Below, in pieces: positions 1-4,769 of a stretch of DNA of 8,912 bases. The stretch's first letter is position 1. The number at the start of each line of letters is the position of its first letter. Location: assembly GCA_023410295.1 (NCBI GenBank), contig JAEYPY010000255.1, positions 1-8,912 on the forward strand, given 5' to 3'. The notes under the pieces are model-generated. The model worked only from the letters and a program-made list of their open reading frames with translations. It searched no databases and had not been told where the DNA came from. Source of the stretch: Pseudomonadota bacterium (GTDB lineage: Bacteria > Pseudomonadota > Alphaproteobacteria > Caulobacterales > Aquidulcibacteraceae). A program made the translations under genes and the position numbers.

Positions 1-16
1 TTGGCGTTACGGGTGG

Positions 17-33
17 CCCCCCCGTTTGGGGGG
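17..33. repeat. Short GC hairpin in the intergenic region
   Basis: A run of seven C (17-23) is followed by GTTT and six G (28-33), giving a six-pair stem with a four-base loop. Only two T follow on the + strand, so it is not a convincing intrinsic terminator, although its position just after the expected end of the capsid gene would suit an attenuator or mRNA 3'-end stabiliser. No recognisable end of a coding sequence precedes it inside the window. Confidence 0.5.
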
Positions 34-39
34 TTGCTG

Positions 40-52
40 TCAGCTAAGCTGA
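40..52. repeat. Perfect 13-base palindrome
   Basis: TCAGCT at 40-45 and AGCTGA at 47-52 are exact reverse complements around a single central A. The size and symmetry resemble a dimeric regulator site, but no known operator is recognised, and it sits among other inverted repeats, so it may be part of a repeat element rather than a binding site. Confidence 0.4.
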
Positions 53-56
53 GTGT

Positions 57-134
57 GGGGGGAGTTGCGCCCGCCTCGCACAACTTCCCCCTCCCGCTCA
101 CTTCGTTCGCGACCTCCCCCGCACGCGGGGGAGG
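57..134. repeat. Palindromic intergenic repeat element (REP-like) upstream of g6
   Basis: Two inverted repeats lie side by side. The first pairs 57-67 with 81-92 (one bulged T, 13-base loop). The second is a perfect 10-base inverted repeat, CCTCCCCCGC at 113-122 against GCGGGGGAGG at 125-134. The C-rich stretch at 87-97 is a second near copy of the left arm of the second stem, so alternative folds are possible. Clustered 'cctccccc ... gggggagg' palindromes between genes look like the dispersed intergenic repeats I remember from many GC-rich alphaproteobacteria; membership in such a family is inference, since only one copy is visible here. Confidence 0.55.
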
Positions 135-135
135 A

Positions 136-141
136 TGAGGA
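136..141 (+). promoter_or_regulatory. Ribosome binding site deciding the g6 start
   Basis: TGAGGA ends four bases before the ATG at 146. This fixes the g6 start there rather than at the in-frame GTG at 53, which would add 31 residues encoded by the inverted repeats. The perfect stem at 113-134 ends only one base upstream of this site and would lie within a ribosome footprint if it forms in the mRNA. Confidence 0.7.
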
Positions 142-145
142 ACCC

Positions 146-706
146 ATGACCATCACAACCATCACGCCGCCCGCCAGCGAGCCTGTCTCGCTTGCGGAGG
201 CGAAGCTTTTCTTGCGCGTCGATCATGCGCATGAAGATGATCTCATCACGCTGCTCATTGTCGCTGCGCGCGAAGCCGTGGAAGCGGCGATCGGGCGTGC
301 GCTGATTACGCGGCGCGTACGCGAGAGTCTCGACATCTGGGTGCGCGAAGCGGCGCAGGGCGCGGTGCTGGGGCTTGGCCCTGTCACCGTCGTCGTCGCC
401 GTGCGGCTCTTGGCCGACAACGGCTCGCAAAGCGTGCTCGATGAAGACCGTTATCGCCTGGAGGGCCACCGCGACCGGCCGCGGCTCGTGTTCGCCTCCG
501 GCGTGCCGGCGACGCTGCGCCAAATCGGCGGCATCGAGATCGAGTACGATTGCGGCTACGCCGATGAAGCGGACGAACTGCCGGTCGCGCTGCGCCTGGC
601 GACGCTGCAGATCGTCGCTTCGCTCTACGAACTGCGCCAAGGCGAGGCACCCGTTCCGGAGACGGCGCGGGCGCTGATGCGCCCCTACGCGCCGGTGCGG
701 CTATGA
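146..706 (+). CDS. g6: GTA head-tail adaptor (gp6-like phage connector, phiE125 gp8 family)
   Basis: This 186-residue protein matches the phage head-tail connector family (Phage_connect_1 / phiE125 gp8 type). It probably forms the adaptor ring that binds the portal at the capsid vertex and extends the DNA channel toward the tail. The N-terminal signature is PVSLAEAKLFLRVDH (about residues 13-27), followed by an acidic DD and the helix ITLLIVAAREAVEAAIGRAL, the usual helical connector core; the C-terminal half is beta-rich with GGIEIEYDCGY, then a closing helix. The ATG is preceded by a good ribosome binding site and starts with MTITTITPP, typical of the family. Its stop overlaps the g7 start as ATGA. 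It is the first gene after the non-coding repeat region; the portal and capsid genes are expected upstream of the window. Assignment to g6 rests on family resemblance and on its position before g7-g15. Confidence 0.9.
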   Translation: MTITTITPPASEPVSLAEAKLFLRVDHAHEDDLITLLIVAAREAVEAAIGRALITRRVRESLDIWVREAAQGAVLGLGPVTVVVAVRLLADNGSQSVLDEDRYRLEGHRDRPRLVFASGVPATLRQIGGIEIEYDCGYADEADELPVALRLATLQIVASLYELRQGEAPVPETARALMRPYAPVRL

Positions 707-1023
707 GCGATGCGATCGGCGCCGCGCGCGCCCGCGTCACACTCGAGGCGCCGACGCGTGTGGCCGATGAAATCGGCGGCGCCGCGATTCTCTGGGTGAG
801 CCAGGGCGATGTCTGGGCGGCGATCGAAGCGCGCGGCGTGAGCGAAGCGCCGGCGCAGGATGGCCTCGCCTCCACAGCTGCGTTTCGCGCCATGATTCAT
901 CGGCGCGATGACGTACGCGCTGGCTGGCGGCTGGTCTGGGGCGAGCGCGTGCTGCGCATTGTCGGCGTCGCCAACGATGGCGGGCGGCGCATTCAACTGA
1001 GCTGCGAAGAGGAACGGCTATGA
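703..1023 (+). CDS. g7: GTA head-tail joining/stopper protein (phage head closure family)
   Basis: A 106-residue protein of the phage head-tail joining family (Phage_H_T_join, SPP1 gp16-like). In the particle it should sit below the adaptor ring and retain packaged DNA until delivery. The conserved C-terminal part is easy to see: RRDDVRAGWRLVWGERVLRI (about residues 67-86) followed by VGVANDGG and a closing LSCEEERL beta strand, the characteristic small beta-barrel. The N-terminus has the family-like VTLEAPTRV strand followed by a W residue and a GDVWAAIEAR strand. The start is an ATG overlapping the g6 stop (ATGA), and its own stop overlaps the g8 start in the same way, so translation is likely coupled on both sides. 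The length is normal for the family. No anomalies seen. Confidence 0.92.
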   Translation: MSDAIGAARARVTLEAPTRVADEIGGAAILWVSQGDVWAAIEARGVSEAPAQDGLASTAAFRAMIHRRDDVRAGWRLVWGERVLRIVGVANDGGRRIQLSCEEERL

Positions 1024-1421
1024 GCGCCGAACGCGCGCTGTTGGCGGCGCTCCGCGAAGCGGCGCTGGCGGATTCCGGCGTCGCGGCGCTGGTGGGTCAA
1101 CGGATTTATGACGATCCGCCGGCGGACGTTGTGTTTCCGTATGTCACGCCCGGGCGGGTCGAGAGCCGCCTCAGCGAGGCGAGCAGCGCCGAAGCCACAG
1201 AGCACGCGGTCACGCTGCACGTATGGTCGCGCTATGGCGGCCGGGCCGAAGCGCTGGATGTGATCGCCGCGCTTCGGACCGCCCTGCACAACGCGCCGCT
1301 CACGCTCGAAGCACACAAGCTGGTGCTGCTGCTGGCGCAGTTTGCCGACGTCTTCCGCTCCGGCGATGGGCGCACCACGCATGGCGTCCTCCGGCTGCGC
1401 GCAATTACTGAACCCGAATAG
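1020..1421 (+). CDS. g8: GTA tail terminator (DUF3168)
   Basis: A 133-residue DUF3168 protein, the tail terminator/tail completion family that caps the tail tube and joins it to the head. Diagnostic stretches are RIYDDPPADVVFPYVTPGR (about residues 28-46), a central HAVTLHVWSRYGGRAEALD (about 63-81), and a C-terminal DVFRSGDGRTTHGVLRLRA (about 110-128), which together form the alpha/beta fold with the strand-turn-strand end typical of the family. The ATG overlaps the g7 stop (ATGA). It ends eight bases before g9, one of the few junctions without overlap, and its TAG stop forms part of the g9 ribosome binding site. Length and motifs look complete. Confidence 0.92.
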   Translation: MSAERALLAALREAALADSGVAALVGQRIYDDPPADVVFPYVTPGRVESRLSEASSAEATEHAVTLHVWSRYGGRAEALDVIAALRTALHNAPLTLEAHKLVLLLAQFADVFRSGDGRTTHGVLRLRAITEPE

Positions 1422-1424
1422 GAG
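1420..1424 (+). promoter_or_regulatory. Ribosome binding site of g9
   Basis: AGGAG, overlapping the g8 stop codon, lies five bases before the g9 ATG. This is one of the best Shine-Dalgarno matches within the operon and stands in front of the tail tube gene, whose product is needed in the highest copy number of the tail proteins. Stronger independent initiation here would make sense, but that is inference. Confidence 0.7.
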
Positions 1425-1429
1425 CAAGC

Positions 1430-1846
1430 ATGACAGGCCAGAAAGGACGCGATGTCCTGATCAAGATCGGCGACGGCGAGACGCCGGAGGCGTTCGCCAC
1501 CGTCGCCGGCATTCGCGCCAAGACGATCTCACTCAACGCGCGGACGGTTGACGGCACATCCGGCGAAAGTCCGGAAGCGTGGCGCGAGCTGATCGCGGGC
1601 GCAGGCGTCAAGTCCGCAAGCGTCACCGGCGCGGGCGTCTTCAAGGATGCGGCGTCGGATGTGCTGATCCAGCAAGCGTTCTTCGCGCAGGCGGTGACGA
1701 ACTTTCAACTCGTGATCCCCGACTTTGGCGTGCTCGAAGGTCCGTTCCTGCTCGAAGCGCTGGATTATTCCGGCGATCACGACGGCGAGGCCGCATTTGC
1801 GATCACGCTGGCCTCCGCCGGCGCGCTGACGTTCGAGGCGCTCTGA
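1430..1846 (+). CDS. g9: GTA major tail (tube) protein, TP901-1-like family
   Basis: A 138-residue phage major tail protein. It is expected to stack as hexameric rings into the non-contractile tail tube through which DNA passes. The N-terminal GQKGRDVLIKIGDG (residues 3-16) and central SGESPEAWRELIAGAGVKSA (about 44-63) are hallmarks of this family, followed by alternating beta strands such as FQLVIPDFGVLEGPFLLEAL and a final AITLASAGALTFEAL. It has a strong ribosome binding site (AGGAG) and is separated from g8 by eight bases. Its stop shares one base with the next start (TGATG), so g10 is probably translated by re-initiation. The length is typical of GTA tube proteins and the gene appears intact. 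Confidence 0.93.
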   Translation: MTGQKGRDVLIKIGDGETPEAFATVAGIRAKTISLNARTVDGTSGESPEAWRELIAGAGVKSASVTGAGVFKDAASDVLIQQAFFAQAVTNFQLVIPDFGVLEGPFLLEALDYSGDHDGEAAFAITLASAGALTFEAL

Positions 1847-2151
1847 TGCACGAGCCGGTGAACACTGCGCGCGGCGAGGTGCTGCTCGAGATCGACGGCC
1901 GCCCGCGCCGGCTGTGCGTCACGCTGGGCGCGCTGGCGGAGCTGGAAGGCGCGTTCGATGCGGGCTCGCTCGCCGAACTGGGCGAGCGCCTGAGCGCGCT
2001 TACTGCGTCCGATCTCATCACCGTGCTTGCGGCGCTGACGGCCGGCGGCGGTGAAGCGATGACGACGGCGGAGCTAGCCGTGGCGCGGATCGATGCGAAA
2101 GCTGCCGCGAGCGCGGTGGCGGAAGCGTTTCGCGCGGCGTTCGATGGCTGA
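1846..2151 (+). CDS. g10: GTA gp10 family protein, likely tail assembly chaperone
   Basis: A 101-residue protein of the GTA gp10 family (Phage_TAC type). It is thought to act with the small protein encoded next to it as the tail assembly chaperone pair that keeps the tape measure soluble while the tube forms. Recognisable elements are an N-terminal GEVLLEIDGRPRRLCVTLGA strand pair (about residues 10-29), then LAELEGAFDAGSLAELGERL (30-49), ending in an alanine-rich helical tail AAASAVAEAFRAAFDG. I chose the ATG at 1846, which overlaps the g9 stop as TGATG. A longer open frame extends back to 1579, but that part lies inside g9 and is out of frame with it. The 3' end overlaps the g10.1 start by eight bases. 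Confidence 0.88.
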   Translation: MHEPVNTARGEVLLEIDGRPRRLCVTLGALAELEGAFDAGSLAELGERLSALTASDLITVLAALTAGGGEAMTTAELAVARIDAKAAASAVAEAFRAAFDG

Positions 2152-2326
2152 GGAGAACCCATGGGCGGCGATGCTGGTGCTAGCGCAACGGCGCGGGATC
2201 GCGCCCGCCGCGTTCTGGCGGCTCAGCCTCAAGGAATGGCGCGCGCTCGCCGCGCCGGGCGAAAGCGCGCTGACGCGCGCAGGCTTTGAAGCACTCGCGG
2301 CGCGCTTTCCGGATCAACAGAAATGA
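2144..2326 (+). CDS. g10.1: Small phage tail assembly chaperone (DUF2376/TAC_6-like)
   Basis: A 60-residue protein matching the small rcc01693-type family found between g10 and g11 in alphaproteobacterial GTAs. It starts MAEENPWAAMLVLAQRRGIA and carries the conserved PAAFWRLSLKEWRAL segment (about residues 21-35), after which it is helical to the end. The start at 2144 overlaps the end of g10 by eight bases; the frame is open back to 2093, but those extra residues are basic and unlike the family. The arrangement of two overlapping small genes before the tape measure resembles the G/GT chaperone region of other tailed phages, here made of separate overlapping genes rather than an obvious frameshift fusion. 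Its stop overlaps the g11 ATG (ATGA). Confidence 0.85.
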   Translation: MAEENPWAAMLVLAQRRGIAPAAFWRLSLKEWRALAAPGESALTRAGFEALAARFPDQQK

Positions 2327-2841
2327 CAGACACAAGCCCAAGTTTCGATTTTGTCGGCCTAGACGCCGAACTCGGCGCGGCGTCGGCGGCGCTGCAGGCG
2401 TTCGCCAGTGGCCCAGCGCGCCAGGCCGCCGATGAGGTGGGCGCCTCGTTCGAACGCGCCGGCGAACGCATCGCGCGCGCGATGGGCTCGGCCGCGCGCG
2501 GCGGCGAAACGGCGTTCAAGCGTATGGCCAAGGTGATCCTGGAAGAGCTGGCCAAGCTCGCGCTGGAGCGCGTGTTCACCAGCGGCGGCAAAGCGCCGCT
2601 GTTCGGGGCTAAAGCTGCGGGCGGCGCGGTGAATGTTGGCGGCGCTTATCTGGGCGGCGAGCGCGGGCCGGAGCTGTTCGTGCCGCGCCAAGCCGGCGTG
2701 ATCGCCGAGCCGGGCGCTGGCGCGGTCAACGTGCATTTTCATTTCGGCGCTGGCGCCGATGCGAGCGTCATTCAGCGCCACCAAGGTCAGATCGCCGCCG
2801 CGATTGCGCGCGCGGTCGCGTACGGGAGACGCAATCTGTGA
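2323..2841 (+). CDS. g11: GTA tail tape measure protein (short)
   Basis: A 172-residue, alanine-rich, mainly helical protein in the tape measure position. Its length should set the tail length and it probably occupies the tube lumen before DNA ejection. Residues about 15-90 are predicted helix (AELGAASAALQAF, then EELAKLALERVF). The C-terminal part has the signature GERGPELFVP (112-121), shared by many tape measure and tail proteins, followed by a NVHFHF strand (136-141) and a final amphipathic helix AAAIARAVAYGRR. It is far shorter than tape measures of long-tailed siphophages, in keeping with the short GTA tail. The ATG overlaps the g10.1 stop and its own stop overlaps the g12 GTG start (GTGA). 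No transmembrane stretch is obvious beyond mildly hydrophobic glycine-rich segments near residues 95-110. Confidence 0.88.
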   Translation: MTDTSPSFDFVGLDAELGAASAALQAFASGPARQAADEVGASFERAGERIARAMGSAARGGETAFKRMAKVILEELAKLALERVFTSGGKAPLFGAKAAGGAVNVGGAYLGGERGPELFVPRQAGVIAEPGAGAVNVHFHFGAGADASVIQRHQGQIAAAIARAVAYGRRNL

Positions 2842-3440
2842 ACGGGTTCGATGAAGTCTCACTGCCGCTGCCGTTCGCGCTCGGCGCCAGCGGCGGACCG
2901 GAGCGGCGTGTTGATATCGTCACGCTCGGCTCGGGCCGCGAGGCGCGCAACACGCCGTGGGCGCACGGGCGACGGCGTTACGATGTCGGCGGCGCGGTGC
3001 GGACGCTGGATGAGCTCCATGCGCTGATCGCTTTTTTCGAGGCGCGGCGCGGCAGGTTGCGCGGTTTCCGGTTTCGCGATCCGTTTGACTGGAAAAGCTG
3101 CGCTCCATCCGCCGCGATCGCGCCGACAGACCAGGTCATAGGCGAAGGCGACGGCGCGGAGGCGGCGTTTCAGTTGGTGAAGGCCTATGGCGATTATGCG
3201 CGGACGATCTCCAAGCCGGCCGCCGGCAGTGTGCGTGTGGCGTGCGACGGGGTTGAAGTCGCTGCGGAAGACTTCAGCGTCGATGCGGCAACGGGGGTGG
3301 TGATGTTTGACGACCCGCCAGCCGAAGGCGCCGTCATCGCCGCCGGTTTCCATTTCGACACGCCGGTGCGGTTCGACATCGACCGGCTTGATCTTTCCCT
3401 CAATGCTTTGGCGCCGGCCGCGCGTTGGCCGTGCCGCTGA
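2838..3440 (+). CDS. g12: GTA distal tail protein (DUF2460), C-terminus apparently frameshifted
   Basis: A 200-residue DUF2460 (TIGR02217-type) protein, expected to form the hexameric distal tail ring linking tube to baseplate. Family hallmarks: FDEVSLPLPFALGASGGPER (residues 4-23), a RRRYDVGGAVRTLDELHALI segment (about 45-64), FFEARRGRLRGFRFRDPFDW (66-85), and FHFDTPVRFDIDRLDLSL (171-188). The start is GTG at 2838 overlapping the g11 stop (GTGA). The last ten residues (LAPAARWPCR) do not look like the family. Shifting to the -1 frame after Ala190 gives FGAGRA followed by VPLIEVIP and a TAA at 3455-3457, which fits the usual '(I/V)PLIEV' ending and would overlap the g13 ATG. The body of the protein is intact, so it may still work, but the end appears altered by a single-base loss. 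Confidence 0.9.
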   Translation: MNGFDEVSLPLPFALGASGGPERRVDIVTLGSGREARNTPWAHGRRRYDVGGAVRTLDELHALIAFFEARRGRLRGFRFRDPFDWKSCAPSAAIAPTDQVIGEGDGAEAAFQLVKAYGDYARTISKPAAGSVRVACDGVEVAAEDFSVDAATGVVMFDDPPAEGAVIAAGFHFDTPVRFDIDRLDLSLNALAPAARWPCR

Positions 3441-3457
3441 TCGAAGTCATCCCCTAA
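3407..3457 (+). other. Out-of-frame remnant encoding the expected g12 C-terminus
   Basis: In the frame one base behind g12, codons from 3407 read FGAGRALA then VPLIEVIP and stop at TAA 3455-3457. This is the ending expected of DUF2460 proteins. One extra T in the TTT run at 3407-3409 would join it to the upstream part of g12 and give a 206-residue protein whose stop overlaps the g13 start (TAATG), like most other junctions here. The context GCT TTG does not match a canonical X-XXY-YYZ slippery heptamer, so programmed -1 frameshifting is less likely than a real deletion or a base-calling error. Confidence 0.75.
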
Positions 3458-4329
3458 TGCGCACGATACCTGAAGACCTTGCCGCCCGGCTCGCATCGGG
3501 CGTCACGACGCTTGCTCATGTCTGGCGCATCGTCCGCCGCGACGGCGCGAGCTTCGCCTTTACCGATCATGATGCGCCGCTTGTTTTCGACGGTATCGCT
3601 TGCGAGCCGATGACGGGGCTTGCCGCGGGCGCGTTGGAGAAAAGCCTGGGGCTCGGCGTGGATACTGCGAGCGTCAGCGGTGCGCTGTCGTCTGCAGCGA
3701 TTACCGAAGCGGATCTGGCGCGCGGGCTTTGGGATGGGGCGCGCGTTGATGTGTATCGCGTCGATTGGAGCGATCCGGGGCTGCGCGTGCATCTGTTCGC
3801 TGGGCGCATCGGCGAAGTGCGCCGGGGGCAAGCGGCGTTCGAGGCGGAGCTGCGCGGATTGCAGGCGCCGCTCAACGTGCCGGTCGGCCGCGTGTTCTCC
3901 CGCTTTTGCGACGCCGATGTCGGCGATGTGCGTTGCGGCAAGGATATCGAGACGGGCGCTTTCCGAGGCGACGGCGTGGTGACGGCGCTGCTGGAGGGCG
4001 GCGCCTTCAGCGCGAGCGGCTTGGAGGCGTTCGAAGCTGACTGGTTCACGCGCGGGCGCTTGAGCTGGCCGGGCGGCGCGATCAGCGAAGTGGCGGCGCA
4101 TCGCGTGGAAGGCGGCGCGGCGGTGCTTGAGCTGCTCGACGGTGCGGCGCCCGAGGTAGGCGCAGTTTTCGCCATCTATGCCGGTTGTGACAAGCGCTTC
4201 GAAACTTGCCGCGCCAAATTCGGTAACACGCTCAACTTCCGCGGCTTTCCACACATGCCGGGCAATGACGCCGTGCAGGCGGGGCCGAATGTTTCCGCGC
4301 CGATGGATGGCGGCTCGCGCTTCGCATGA
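3457..4329 (+). CDS. g13: GTA hub protein (DUF2163 with BR0599-type C-terminus)
   Basis: A 290-residue baseplate hub protein with an N-terminal DUF2163 part (to about residue 165) and a phage BR0599-type C-terminal part. It should form the central trimeric hub between the distal tail ring and the megatron. Visible signatures: GVTTLAHVWRIVRRDG (15-30), FTDHD (35-39), VYRVDWSDP (99-107), and C-terminal GCDKRFETCRAKFGN (243-257) followed by NFRGFPHMPGND. Four cysteines, C151, C160, C244 and C251, sit in the two conserved CX8C and CX6C pairs; as I recall the RcGTA hub structure, cysteines in this protein hold an iron-sulfur cluster, so these are the likely ligands. The start is the ATG at 3457, within TAATG if the original g12 end is counted; the frame is open further upstream to 3307, but that part lies inside g12. 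The stop overlaps g14 (ATGA). Confidence 0.92.
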   Translation: MRTIPEDLAARLASGVTTLAHVWRIVRRDGASFAFTDHDAPLVFDGIACEPMTGLAAGALEKSLGLGVDTASVSGALSSAAITEADLARGLWDGARVDVYRVDWSDPGLRVHLFAGRIGEVRRGQAAFEAELRGLQAPLNVPVGRVFSRFCDADVGDVRCGKDIETGAFRGDGVVTALLEGGAFSASGLEAFEADWFTRGRLSWPGGAISEVAAHRVEGGAAVLELLDGAAPEVGAVFAIYAGCDKRFETCRAKFGNTLNFRGFPHMPGNDAVQAGPNVSAPMDGGSRFA

Positions 4330-4769
4330 TCGACCGTTGCGCGATCATCGCCGAGGCCCGCGAATGGATCGGCACGCCCTACCAGCATCAAGCAAGCGCC
4401 AAAGGCGCGGGCTGCGATTGCCTAGGCCTGGTGCGCGGCGTCTGGCGCACACTGTATGGCGCCGAGCCCGAGGCTGCGCCGGCCTACACGCCGGACTGGG
4501 CGGAGCGTAATGGGGCGGAGACTCTGTACGAAGCGGCGCGCCGGCATCTGATTGAAAGTTCGCTGCGAGCGGCGGCGCCCGGCGACGTGCTGCTCTTTCG
4601 AATGCATGCGGGCGCGCCGATGAAGCATTGCGCCATTCTCGATGAGGGGTCGCGCATCATTCACGCCTATTGGGGCCGCGCCGTGGTGCGTTCGCGCTTC
4701 GCGCCGTGGTGGCGCGCGCGGGCAGCGGCGGCGTTTTCATTTCCGGATGTCGAGCCATGGCTGAGCTAG
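4326..4769 (+). CDS. g14: GTA cell wall peptidase (NlpC/P60 family)
   Basis: A 147-residue NlpC/P60 cysteine peptidase of the phage-associated type (TIGR02219-like). Carried in the baseplate, it should cut peptide cross-links of the recipient's peptidoglycan during DNA entry. The catalytic cysteine is Cys32 in GCDCLGLVRGVW (29-40), the catalytic histidine is His101 in PMKHCAIL, and His113 in IIHAY is the likely third polar residue, the standard Cys-His-His arrangement. It begins with the family's EAREWIGTPYQHQAS (about 10-24). The PGDVLLFRM strand (85-93) precedes the histidine as usual. No signal peptide is present, as expected for a protein assembled into particles in the cytoplasm. It overlaps g13 by four bases (ATGA) and g15 by 13 bases. 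Confidence 0.95.
   Translation: MIDRCAIIAEAREWIGTPYQHQASAKGAGCDCLGLVRGVWRTLYGAEPEAAPAYTPDWAERNGAETLYEAARRHLIESSLRAAAPGDVLLFRMHAGAPMKHCAILDEGSRIIHAYWGRAVVRSRFAPWWRARAAAAFSFPDVEPWLS

Noticed and set aside
1..138. Frame 1 is open from the window edge to TGA 136-138, possibly the end of the upstream capsid gene
   Set aside because: The translated residues follow the palindromic repeats and are proline/glycine-rich without resemblance to a capsid C-terminus. Other frames stop at 45-47 and 50-52 and also show nothing recognisable, so no upstream coding end can be supported.
53..145. Upstream GTG start for g6 at 53
   Set aside because: It would add 31 residues encoded by inverted repeats; the ATG at 146 has a clear ribosome binding site and a family-like N-terminus.
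2161..2326. ATG at 2161 after AGGAGAACCC as a start for g10.1
   Set aside because: Despite the good SD-like sequence, this ATG is in a different frame from g10.1. The frame with the PAAFWRLSLKEW motif begins at ATG 2144.
3402..3413. Programmed -1 ribosomal frameshift in g12
   Set aside because: The local sequence AAT GCT TTG GCG is not a canonical slippery heptamer and re-pairing in the -1 frame would be poor; loss of one T is simpler. Kept only as a minor alternative in the g12 finding.
3454..4254. 266-codon minus-strand open frame opposite g13
   Set aside because: Same reason: shadow frame over a well-supported hub gene.
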